This document shows positions 1 through 6,531 of a stretch of DNA of 9,798 bases, one piece after another (the stretch's first letter is position 1; the number at the start of each line of letters is the position of its first letter). Source of the DNA: a candidate division WWE3 bacterium UBA1397. Its GTDB lineage: Bacteria; Patescibacteriota; WWE3; UBA101185; UBA10185. The position numbers and the translations under genes are program-made. The notes under the pieces were generated by a model. It did no database searches, was not told the DNA's origin, and saw only the letters and a list, made by a program, of their open reading frames with translations. The stretch is from contig DBQJ01000005.1 of the NCBI GenBank assembly GCA_002305205.1, positions 1 through 9,798 of the forward strand, read 5' to 3'.

Positions 1-770
1 CTTACTTCCTGTTCTGTAAATTTATCGTTTCTCAGATTAAAATACAGGCCGTAGTAAATGCCTTGTAGGGGAAATCTATAATCATTAAAAGATTCCACTT
101 TCAATGGATTTAATGAAGTAAATCCATCAATCTCTCCTAAACGTGCTGCTGTCAAAATCTCCTCATCATTAGAATAATACCTAAACACTATCTTCTTTAT
201 ATCTATATCTTTGTTGGTGCTGGCTAACACCACTTGCCTAATAATGTTTCCTGTCCTTTTTATTCTAACTACTCTGAAATCACCGCTCGATATAGGTTTA
301 AGAGAATTCATTTTCTCTTCTGCTTCTTGAGGCATTACTCCCACAGTTAATAGTGAAAGGAATGGTGCATATTTATTGGGCAGTGTATATCTCACTGTTA
401 AATCATCAACCTTATCTGTAGCTACACCCGATAAATCCTGTACTTTAAATGAGGTATATATTAGGTCATCTGCTGTAATTCTAGTACCGTCTGTCCACTT
501 CTGATTATCTTTTATCTTTATTGTATATATTAAACCATCAGGGGACACAGACCAGGTTTCAGCTAGATCGGGAACTGTTGAACCATAGATATCATATTTA
601 AACAATCCTCTGTATATTAACCCTGATATCATACGGTCATTTTGAGATTTGGCTTTACTGGGCAGAAATGATTCAGGTTGTCCTGTAATACCTTCTGTAT
701 ATTTAGGAGTAGGCGTTATTGCCAATATAATTGAATATATTGCTAAAAATATGTTTTTTAATATTTCCAT
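1..770 (-). CDS. Extracellular solute-binding protein, family 5 (peptide/nickel ABC transporter type), N-terminal part; C-terminus beyond left edge
   Basis: Reading the minus strand from ATG at 770 gives an open frame of 256 codons that leaves the window at base 1. The product matches the SBP_bac_5 (OppA/DppA-like) pattern: an N-terminal hydrophobic segment (about residues 7-22), the segment YTEGITGQPESF, then LIYRGLFKYD, VPDLAETWSVSPDG, KWTDGTRITADDLIYT, VDDLTVRYTL and YAPFLSLLTVGVMP, and near the edge GLYFNLRNDKFTEQEV. In this family such proteins bind peptides or similar solutes outside the membrane and hand them to an ABC permease; the substrate cannot be told here. The frame is open upstream of the ATG with in-frame TTG codons (for example four codons before), so the true start could be slightly earlier. 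There is no Shine-Dalgarno site. The gene is divergent from tRNA-Glu and is probably part of the host chromosome rather than the inserted element. Confidence 0.92.
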   Translation of the reverse strand, partial: MEILKNIFLAIYSIILAITPTPKYTEGITGQPESFLPSKAKSQNDRMISGLIYRGLFKYDIYGSTVPDLAETWSVSPDGLIYTIKIKDNQKWTDGTRITADDLIYTSFKVQDLSGVATDKVDDLTVRYTLPNKYAPFLSLLTVGVMPQEAEEKMNSLKPISSGDFRVVRIKRTGNIIRQVVLASTNKDIDIKKIVFRYYSNDEEILTAARLGEIDGFTSLNPLKVESFNDYRFPLQGIYYGLYFNLRNDKFTEQEV

Positions 771-853
771 AGTACGAGGCAATTTTATCAAATTTATACT
801 AATTTTGATGTATAAAAGAATGTTGGATGTATATATAAGTATCTGTTACAATG

Positions 854-882
854 TTGTCTCTAATAAGCACGATTGATAATAT
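854..882 (+). promoter_or_regulatory. Candidate promoter for tRNA-Glu
   Basis: A TTGTCT hexamer (854-859) lies 17 bases before TAATAT (877-882). An alternative -10, GATAAT (875-880), has 15-base spacing. The expected start near 889-890 is about 12 bases before the tRNA. The position fits, but in AT-rich DNA such matches are common, so support is modest. Confidence 0.4.
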
Positions 883-901
883 ATTAAGAGTTGGCCATTT
901 A

Positions 902-976
902 GGCCCCATCGTCTAACGGTCAGGACGTCGGGTTTTCATCCCGGTAATCGGAGTTCGATTCTCCGTGGGGTCACCA
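902..976 (+). tRNA. trnE: tRNA-Glu (anticodon UUC), CCA encoded
   Basis: The sequence folds as a full cloverleaf. The acceptor stem pairs GGCCCCA (902-908) with TGGGGTC (966-972), with one G-U pair. The D arm is GTC...GGAC. The anticodon stem TCGGG/CCCGG (928-932/940-944) holds the loop TTTTCAT (933-939), giving anticodon TTC at 935-937. The T arm GGAG-TTCGATT-CTCC has the usual TTCGA core. The discriminator is A973 and CCA is encoded at 974-976. It reads glutamate GAA/GAG codons. The gene is intact and forms the left border of the inserted element: its 3' half is also the antisense template for the last residues of the serine recombinase. Confidence 0.97.
936..976. other. Probable integration (att) site within the 3' half of tRNA-Glu
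   Basis: The recombinase frame, arriving on the minus strand, crosses the tRNA 3' end and stops at TGA (938-936), which lies on the anticodon loop. Integrases very often lie next to their attachment site, and the 3' half of a tRNA gene is a classic target, since the element's copy restores the gene. I infer that the crossover falls in or beside this segment. A second copy of the tRNA 3' end, which would prove it, was not found in the window. Confidence 0.5.
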
Positions 977-2663
977 AAGAAGATTTTGACTTAATATAAT
1001 CCTCATTTAGCTTGAATATACTTGATAGATTCGGTGTTCCATTTACTAAGTCGGTATATGTTGGTCTAGTTTCAAATAATAATCCAAAAAAGGATGCATT
1101 CACTAAGGGATCTGTGCTACCCATCAACAATTCAGGCAGGTGTTCCATATAGTATCTTGTGTTCCGTAATAACTTCTCCATATCTAGCTGATCACGTTCA
1201 TCTGTGTTACGGGTTTCAGTTAAAGTCAACTTCTCACTCTGTAACTTTTCAACTTGTTGCTCTAGGAGGCTTTTCAATGTAGAAGAATTAGTGTTGCTAA
1301 AGTCTTCTAGTTTTTTTTCAATTTGCATATCTATTTCTAATATCCTTGAGTTATTATTTATAGCTTTTGCATTAAATTCTTTCTCTCTCAATATCCATTG
1401 ACTCCTAATCTCAGTTATAAGTTTATCCTTGAAGTCCTCAGACAATTCAATAGAGTTTACGAATCTGTTTATTGTTTCGTCAAATACAGCTTTTTTGACA
1501 CCAAATCTTTTGTGTTTATATCTAGCACAATGGTACGCAGGATGTTTTTTTCCATATTTACCTCTAGTTCCACTTCCTAAAAGTTGGCTTTTACACACAG
1601 GACATAGAACATACTGCTTATATGGATACTCAGGATTCTCTTTTAACTTTGTTAATCTCCATTCCGCTATTAACCCCTTGTATATGGATAGTACTCCATT
1701 TGCATCCTCGGAGATGTGTACTCTACCTTTATTTATTTTATTAAACTCATCAATTGTTACTATACCTTCAAACTGAGCTTTTACCGGTTTATTGTTAGTC
1801 CACTTTTCACAAATAACACCTGCATATATGGGATTACCAAGATAGCTTCTCAGTTGCTCAACTGTTAATTTTCCTCCTCCAATCTTTCCAATTATTTTTT
1901 TCTTATCTCTATCGTGTTTGTAGAATTCTCTTGATTTGTATCCACTATCATTCAACTCTTTGATAATATCTTTATCGGATTTGTCTCCTTTTAAGGCCAA
2001 ATCAAACATTAATTTTAGGAAGTTATACTCGTCACTTTTTCCTTTAACTAAGATTTTCCTTTTTCCCGAGTCGGTAAAAATCTCCTCACTAGATAACCCG
2101 TAAGGCGGTCTTCTCATCCAATAACCATTTTGTGTGTAACGTATTTCTGCCCCAATGAGCCTACGACAAATTTTTTGTGCCTCTAACATAGAGTTTTCGG
2201 CTTCCCTCACCTCATTTTCCCTAGTAGGATTAACAATTGCCCATTTGTAGTCAAAATTCAGTCCCAAGTGACTTAATGTATTTACTTCTTTATTTCCAAT
2301 TATTCCTTCTGTATCAACTATAAAAACTTTATATTTAGCTAATTCTTTACGGAGATTATCGTATACATTAATGCCGCCTCTAGTAAAACGATCAATTCTC
2401 ATAAATACTATACAGTCAAGTTTACCGGGATTGTTTTTACAATAACTTATAACTTTCTGAAAGGGTTGATCTTCTTCAACAGTAGTAGCGGATTGAATTA
2501 TATCAAACCACTCACTTATAATGCCCCCTCTATTTTCTACGTAATTCTCAATTGCTTTTCGTTGGTCTTCAATGCTATCCCCTTGAGTAACTTGTTTGTG
2601 TGTTGAAACGCGAACGACAGCTCCATATCTTAATTGTTCGGTCAGGTGTTCCATTTTGTTCAT
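936..2663 (-). CDS. Large serine recombinase (site-specific integrase), C-terminal tail encoded antisense to tRNA-Glu
   Basis: The 575-aa product has the order of a large serine integrase. The N-terminal resolvase domain contains YGAVVRVST with probable nucleophile Ser20, and the arginine-rich MRIDRFTRGG near residues 87-96. A central Recombinase domain (about 165-310) includes RRPPYGL. A zinc-ribbon follows with CPVC (353-356) and YHC (C378); the fourth ligand may be a histidine. A coiled-coil-rich stretch (about 425-500) precedes the C-terminus. The enzyme would cut and rejoin att sites through a covalent phosphoserine. ATG at 2663 is used; a second in-frame ATG lies at 2654; neither has a Shine-Dalgarno. 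It follows the 63-aa gene by 26 bases. The last eleven or so residues (TPRRIELRLPG) are antisense tRNA sequence, so they are probably a consequence of the attachment site rather than a conserved domain. Confidence 0.96.
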   Translation of the reverse strand: MNKMEHLTEQLRYGAVVRVSTHKQVTQGDSIEDQRKAIENYVENRGGIISEWFDIIQSATTVEEDQPFQKVISYCKNNPGKLDCIVFMRIDRFTRGGINVYDNLRKELAKYKVFIVDTEGIIGNKEVNTLSHLGLNFDYKWAIVNPTRENEVREAENSMLEAQKICRRLIGAEIRYTQNGYWMRRPPYGLSSEEIFTDSGKRKILVKGKSDEYNFLKLMFDLALKGDKSDKDIIKELNDSGYKSREFYKHDRDKKKIIGKIGGGKLTVEQLRSYLGNPIYAGVICEKWTNNKPVKAQFEGIVTIDEFNKINKGRVHISEDANGVLSIYKGLIAEWRLTKLKENPEYPYKQYVLCPVCKSQLLGSGTRGKYGKKHPAYHCARYKHKRFGVKKAVFDETINRFVNSIELSEDFKDKLITEIRSQWILREKEFNAKAINNNSRILEIDMQIEKKLEDFSNTNSSTLKSLLEQQVEKLQSEKLTLTETRNTDERDQLDMEKLLRNTRYYMEHLPELLMGSTDPLVNASFFGLLFETRPTYTDLVNGTPNLSSIFKLNEDYIKSKSSLVTPRRIELRLPG

Positions 2664-2689
2664 AGCAACATATAAAGTATACCGTTAGT

Positions 2690-2881
2690 CTAGATTACTT
2701 TCAATTTATTACTAGTCTGATCTTCAATAATTTTGTTTATTATGAAATTAGCTAGGATTCGTATTCTTTCATCTTCTCCAAGTTGATATGTATAAGGTTT
2801 TTTGGTTGAAGAACCTTCCGTTTCTTTAACAGATGCTCTATTAACAACAGACTTTTTAATTTTCAACGAGCTATTTAACAT
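2690..2881 (-). CDS. Hypothetical 63-aa protein, translationally coupled between RHH gene and recombinase
   Basis: ATG at 2881 opens a 63-codon frame that overlaps the end of the RHH gene by 11 bases (ATGTTAAATAG), a typical arrangement for translational coupling. It ends with TAG 26 bases before the recombinase start. The N-terminal half is basic and polar and probably flexible (KIKKSVVNRASVKETEGSS). The C-terminal half, from about residue 35, looks helical and amphipathic (LGEDERIRILANFIINKII). I do not recognise a named family. By position it could be a recombination directionality factor or a regulator working with the recombinase, but that is inference from context only. A TTG at 2896 in the same frame is an alternative start; the ATG with overlap is more convincing. 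Confidence 0.6.
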   Translation of the reverse strand: MLNSSLKIKKSVVNRASVKETEGSSTKKPYTYQLGEDERIRILANFIINKIIEDQTSNKLKVI

Positions 2882-3050
2882 CACTAGGATCCTCAACAGT
2901 AAGTACTTCAGATAAAAACCCCTCTAGAAGCCGCTTAATTGTCATTTCCTCGCGTTTTGCGCGTAATGATAGTAGTTTGTGATAACCGGCATCAATCCGT
3001 ATCAGTTTTGTTAAATTTTTGTTTACTTTTTTAATATCTTTCCTAGTCAT
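2871..3050 (-). CDS. Ribbon-helix-helix-like DNA-binding protein
   Basis: From ATG at 3050 the product has 59 residues. After a lysine-rich start (MTRKDIKKVNKN) comes a short beta-strand-like segment, LTKLIRID (about 13-20), then helix AGYHKLLSLRAKREE, a turn, and helix MTIKRLLEGFLSEVL. This strand-helix-helix order is that of the RHH/CopG/Arc-type repressors, which bind DNA as dimers through the paired strands. The frame stays open upstream to a TTG at 3077, but that lies inside the terminator-like hairpin; the ATG with GGA seven bases upstream is preferred. As first gene of the recombinase operon it may regulate integration or its own operon. The assignment rests on pattern, not on a named homologue. 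Confidence 0.75.
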   Translation of the reverse strand: MTRKDIKKVNKNLTKLIRIDAGYHKLLSLRAKREEMTIKRLLEGFLSEVLTVEDPSDVK

Positions 3051-3061
3051 ATTTATCCAAC

Positions 3062-3112
3062 AAAAAAGCGACCTCAAAGGTTCGGAAAATCCGACATTAC
3101 CCTTTAGTCGCT
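3062..3112 (-). terminator. Terminator-like nested hairpin with T6, possible attenuator of the recombinase operon
   Basis: On the minus strand AGCGAC (3112-3107) pairs with GTCGCT (3072-3067). Inside, AAAGG (3105-3101) pairs with CCTTT (3080-3076), and TCGGA-TTT-TCCGA (3094-3082) forms a terminal hairpin. Six T residues follow at once (3067-3062). This is the form of an intrinsic terminator for leftward transcription. Only 11 bases separate it from the RHH ATG at 3050, too few for a promoter, so transcripts of the RHH gene should pass through it. It either insulates the module from the restriction operon or acts as a conditional terminator. Confidence 0.6.
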
Positions 3113-3193
3113 ATATCATCCTTGGCAGGATAGCTAGGCAGATATATTTACTTGTAGTTTAATGCTAGTAAACTTTTTTGTACGCTGTCAAAT
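3113..3193. other. Non-coding stretch with two further small hairpins
   Basis: The 81 bases between the terminator-like hairpin and the HTH gene stop code for nothing convincing. They hold a short perfect hairpin ATCCT-TGGC-AGGAT (3118-3131) and a weak AT-rich one, AGTTTA...TAAACT (3156-3174), followed on the plus strand by a T-run ending at 3179. Together with 3062-3112 this makes three hairpins in about 118 bases, which could be the leader of the RHH-recombinase transcript or a small RNA. Confidence 0.4.
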
Positions 3194-3586
3194 TTAGATT
3201 TTTGATTGAGCATCGTATTCTAAACGATTTTCGGGAATAATATAATTTATCGCAACAACTCTATCTTCCTCAGTTAGTTGTTTAACCTCCTGTTTTAATG
3301 AAAACTCTTCTCGTAGTTTCCTTTCAAGGAACTTTAGAGCTAAATTTGGGTCTTTCTGTATTGCTTGTATCACGGTTTTACGTGCTATAAGTATAGGGTT
3401 GTATTTCAATACCTCTTTTTGCTCGGTATATTTAGGGTTTTGCTTTTGATACTCATATAAAGTATCGGGGTTAATTCCTGCATAAAGACAGGCTTCCCGG
3501 TCACTGCATCCGAAAAGAAAAGCTTCACGTAATTTTCCGAGTGTGTATTCGTTTATTATTTTTTTTCTTCCACATTTTTTCTTCAT
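3194..3586 (-). CDS. Terminase-small-subunit-like helix-turn-helix protein
   Basis: The 130-aa protein begins with a basic segment (MKKKCGRKK) followed by a helical region and a helix-turn-helix at about residues 26-50: GCSDREACLYAGI-NPDTLYEYQ. This 'graded' HTH with EAC-AGI-TLY is what phage small terminase subunits and related DNA-binding proteins show. The following part contains ARKTVIQAIQKDPNLALKFLERK, also usual in these proteins, and then a charged tail. In phages the small terminase recognises the packaging site; here no large terminase or structural gene is present, so a regulatory or element-specific DNA-binding role is as likely. It lies 61 bases after the endonuclease gene, with a possible TTGTCA -35-like hexamer in the gap. 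ATG at 3586; no clear Shine-Dalgarno. Confidence 0.8.
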   Translation of the reverse strand: MKKKCGRKKIINEYTLGKLREAFLFGCSDREACLYAGINPDTLYEYQKQNPKYTEQKEVLKYNPILIARKTVIQAIQKDPNLALKFLERKLREEFSLKQEVKQLTEEDRVVAINYIIPENRLEYDAQSKI

Positions 3587-3647
3587 AACATCTTATACAT
3601 AGTACAATAAAATAGGATATATTTTGAGGTGGAACTGACAAGGTTAA

Positions 3648-5405
3648 TTACTTTACTTTAAAAGTTTTATCTAACGAAATAGCACCTTCCATTATTTTAA
3701 AAGGTACGGAGGGTCCTGAATAGAATATTTTCCATTTACTTTTATCCTTACTAATTACCACAAAAAAATCTAATTCCGAAACAGCTATACGAGTAAGATC
3801 GGAAGGACTATTTTCGCAAAAGGATACGCTAATCAATATAGGTAACATTGAAGCACGAGGTTCTATTTTATTTAATAAAGATTGGAGTGCTCCGTTATAA
3901 ATTGGTTCCTGTTTAAATTTTTTTAATTTAAATATGTCCGACTGTAAACCAGCAACATCAAACGACCCCTTGCTTTCATTTAAACTTATATTTTTATCAG
4001 GGTAGTAGGAGATAACATCCACATATAATCTAGGTTGGGCTCTCCCGCTACCACTCTTAGGAAGTATTGCCTTATCACCTTGGGCGCCGGGATAACTTAC
4101 AGCTATAAGCTTAAAGCCGTTTTTTTCTAGAACTTCGTGCGCTACAATGTATGTTACTTCATCTTCTTCATAATCAAGTTTTATTTCTAATTCGGTGATG
4201 TCGTTGTCTGTGCGTATACCTTTAACAAAGTCCACTTTACTCCTATCCCATTTTAAAACGCATCTTTCTTTAAGGTTTCTATCTAGCACTATAAATTGAT
4301 CTGAATATCTAAATATTGTGCGCAGTGCTTTGTTTATATTTGTATAGTTTGATTCTACAAAGTCAGTGATATCTAAAACAAGTAATTCATTTTCATCGTA
4401 CTCCTTATTATCTTCCTTAAAATATTTATGACTGTCCAAAGACGCGGCAGCAAGAAGCATCTTAATAAAATCTTTATTTGTAGTAAGCTTGTTTTTCTTA
4501 ACGTAATCATTTATATATCCTTCTTTTGGTGTAGCTTTATACCAACTTGCGTTATTATCATGCAGAACCATTGTCGCATTTATCTTGTTAAACAAGTTGC
4601 CGTAATAACATAACATTCCCCTCTCGGGATCCATTGAATGCCCAAATCTATTAAATTTTAAATACAAAATTCCTTCTCTCGTTGATGTTCTCGTAGTAGT
4701 TTTAATTCCCATTTCATCAGGTGTAATAGGTGCGTTTAGTATTGATAGCCATTCATTAAAAGCAACACTTTTATTAGGATTATTTAGTAAATATTTTGTG
4801 TAATCTTTTGCCCAATTCGCGTTTAATTCTTCATGATTATCAATAAAATTAAAAACACTTGAGAATATTTCCCTAATGTAATCATTTATTGGCGGGCACG
4901 CTAGGTAATTTTGTTCTGAACCTAGATAACCATTATTTATTGAATTTAATTCCCAATCTACGTGAAAAGGAATAACTCCATTCCTTTGAAACATTACCCT
5001 ATATGGAATGGTAAAGTCATATTTTTTATTTCCCCCATGTTCAGAGGGGGACACTCTTTTCATTGACGAATATTTTATATACAAACAACCTGCTTCCAAT
5101 GCAGATGCCATAGAGTCTGCCCTTTGTAGTTCATGATCTTCTGTATAGACCGCTGCAGAGAATTCTATTGCAATTAGTGGAATTTCTTTGTTGTCGTATA
5201 TACCTGAAATTAAAATATCTTGATCTTTCCAAAAAAATATCGGCGATATGTACTTCGCATAATGTTTATACGCGTTACTACCGCTTTTTTTACGAACTAG
5301 CTTAATTTCAACATCAGTTACCGAGGAGCTTACCAGCTCACTAACGAGATGTTTAGCTTGTTCGTAAGATTCATAATAAATTCTGATTTCACGTAATTTG
5401 CCCAT
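3648..5405 (-). CDS. Restriction endonuclease of the R-M cassette, two candidate nuclease cores
   Basis: This 585-aa protein follows the second methyltransferase by 7 bases, so it is the expected restriction subunit. Near the C-terminus it has YPGAQGDKAILP (438-449), then RLYVDVISYY and LNESKG: Asp463, Glu477 and Lys479 are spaced as in a PD-(D/E)xK nuclease. A second, N-terminal segment looks nuclease-like too: WKDQDILISG (Asp61/Asp63), IPLIAIEFSAAV (Glu81, with Ser83 where Lys is usual) and HELQRADS, followed by the alternating hydrophobic strand AGCLYIKY. The middle (about 120-420) may hold the DNA-recognition part; I recognise no domain there. Asymmetric-site enzymes often need two catalytic centres or a dimer, and two methyltransferases in the cassette fit this. 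Site and cut position cannot be read from sequence. ATG at 5405. Confidence 0.8.
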   Translation of the reverse strand: MGKLREIRIYYESYEQAKHLVSELVSSSVTDVEIKLVRKKSGSNAYKHYAKYISPIFFWKDQDILISGIYDNKEIPLIAIEFSAAVYTEDHELQRADSMASALEAGCLYIKYSSMKRVSPSEHGGNKKYDFTIPYRVMFQRNGVIPFHVDWELNSINNGYLGSEQNYLACPPINDYIREIFSSVFNFIDNHEELNANWAKDYTKYLLNNPNKSVAFNEWLSILNAPITPDEMGIKTTTRTSTREGILYLKFNRFGHSMDPERGMLCYYGNLFNKINATMVLHDNNASWYKATPKEGYINDYVKKNKLTTNKDFIKMLLAAASLDSHKYFKEDNKEYDENELLVLDITDFVESNYTNINKALRTIFRYSDQFIVLDRNLKERCVLKWDRSKVDFVKGIRTDNDITELEIKLDYEEDEVTYIVAHEVLEKNGFKLIAVSYPGAQGDKAILPKSGSGRAQPRLYVDVISYYPDKNISLNESKGSFDVAGLQSDIFKLKKFKQEPIYNGALQSLLNKIEPRASMLPILISVSFCENSPSDLTRIAVSELDFFVVISKDKSKWKIFYSGPSVPFKIMEGAISLDKTFKVK

Positions 5406-5412
5406 AAATAAA

Positions 5413-6531
5413 TTATTTCACAAAATGAATTAGATGTTCATTTTTTTCTTTTGCTTGAAAACTAGGGTTAAAGGCGCTTGAATGTTGACTTAATGGTGTA
5501 GATTTGGTGCTTATATGTTGAAACCCCGCAGTTTTTCCAAGCTTCTCAAATAATATACCGTTATTAATTAGGTTTTTATTAATTACCGAGTCTCCAATGA
5601 TTATAAAAACATTGCCTCCTTTCTTTGTAATTCTATATATTTGTTTCATACTTAATTCTGCATCGTCAATCCATTTGGTAGGGTCTTTCTTTAGTGAAGA
5701 GAATTCCCTTCTAGATCCAATTTCATTTTCCATAACTGCTTTGACATCTATACCTAACCAATATTTTCTGTGCTTATGGTAAAGGTAGTAATCATACGTG
5801 TTGGCGTAAGGAGGTGAAGTAATAACAATATCTACTGAGTCTTTTTTTATTGAAGTTAGGTAGCGAGAATCGTCTGTATAAACAGAGACATCAATATTTG
5901 TTTTGGGTAAAGATTTCATAAACACTTTTACTGACTCACAAAACTGAAGTAATCTTTCCATAAACAGTTTGCTAGTATAACCATCTTTGATATTTTTATT
6001 AATGGCTGCATACCTTGTATCACTCTCTTGGTTTGATACCCTTACGACAATTGAAGAAAATACGGCCTTGAATACATCTTTGATACCGTCTTCCGGTATT
6101 TTATCAATAAAAGTCTTTATGCTAGACAACTCTTTAATAACATTTTTTTGAAACCAATGTTCTATTGAAGGGTAACAATAAAGTTCTGTGTCTTTATAAT
6201 TTTCTTTAACACAGTCTAACAGATACTTTTGCACTTTAAGCACATAAGTATTAGTTAATTTCAATAACTCATCTTCAGAAAGAGGTTTTGACTTTACCTT
6301 TGATATAAGGCATGCAATCGGGTTGATGTCTACACCTACTGAGGAGCATCCATGCAAAGATGCCTCAACTAAAGTTGTACCGGAACCTACGAATGGATCG
6401 CACACAACATCCCCAGGTTTACAATATTCTGTTAATAGTTCTTTTACCGTTAAGGCGGGAAACTTACACGGATATGAATGCATGCCATGTAAATTTGTTA
6501 TATCAATGTTATCAGCTGATGTTTTCTTCAT
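5413..6531 (-). CDS. Site-specific DNA methyltransferase (SPPY type, N4-cytosine or N6-adenine), second of the pair
   Basis: A 372-aa S-adenosylmethionine-dependent DNA methylase. Motif X-like GMHSYPCKFPALTVKEL (about 16-32) precedes motif I, CDPFVGSGTTL (44-54), for SAM binding. The catalytic motif IV, TSPPY, is at 238-242, followed by ANTYDYYLYHKHRKYWLG. About 185 residues lie between motifs I and IV, including YPSIEHWF and SNQESDTRYA; this insertion probably carries target recognition. SPPY is common in N4-cytosine enzymes, but base specificity is uncertain. The start is ATG at 6531, which overlaps the stop of the upstream methyltransferase as ATGA; a TTG ten codons earlier is less likely. 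The tight overlap and the endonuclease 7 bases downstream indicate one operon. It should protect one strand of the cassette's recognition site. Confidence 0.93.
   Translation of the reverse strand: MKKTSADNIDITNLHGMHSYPCKFPALTVKELLTEYCKPGDVVCDPFVGSGTTLVEASLHGCSSVGVDINPIACLISKVKSKPLSEDELLKLTNTYVLKVQKYLLDCVKENYKDTELYCYPSIEHWFQKNVIKELSSIKTFIDKIPEDGIKDVFKAVFSSIVVRVSNQESDTRYAAINKNIKDGYTSKLFMERLLQFCESVKVFMKSLPKTNIDVSVYTDDSRYLTSIKKDSVDIVITSPPYANTYDYYLYHKHRKYWLGIDVKAVMENEIGSRREFSSLKKDPTKWIDDAELSMKQIYRITKKGGNVFIIIGDSVINKNLINNGILFEKLGKTAGFQHISTKSTPLSQHSSAFNPSFQAKEKNEHLIHFVK

Noticed and set aside
649..876. Plus-strand 75-codon frame
   Set aside because: It lies mostly antisense to the solute-binding protein, has low-complexity AT-rich translation and no promoter or family pattern.
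936..938. UGA recoding as in some CPR lineages
   Set aside because: TGA ends the first methyltransferase in an ATGA overlap and also ends the recombinase, and all frames close sensibly under the standard code.
1094..1776. Several overlapping plus-strand frames
   Set aside because: All are antisense to the well-supported recombinase and show no domain-like sequence.
2871..3077. TTG starts for the RHH, 63-aa, second methyltransferase and membrane-protein genes
   Set aside because: In each case an in-frame ATG downstream fits better: next to an overlap (2881, 6531), clear of the terminator hairpin (3050), or after a -10 box (9623).
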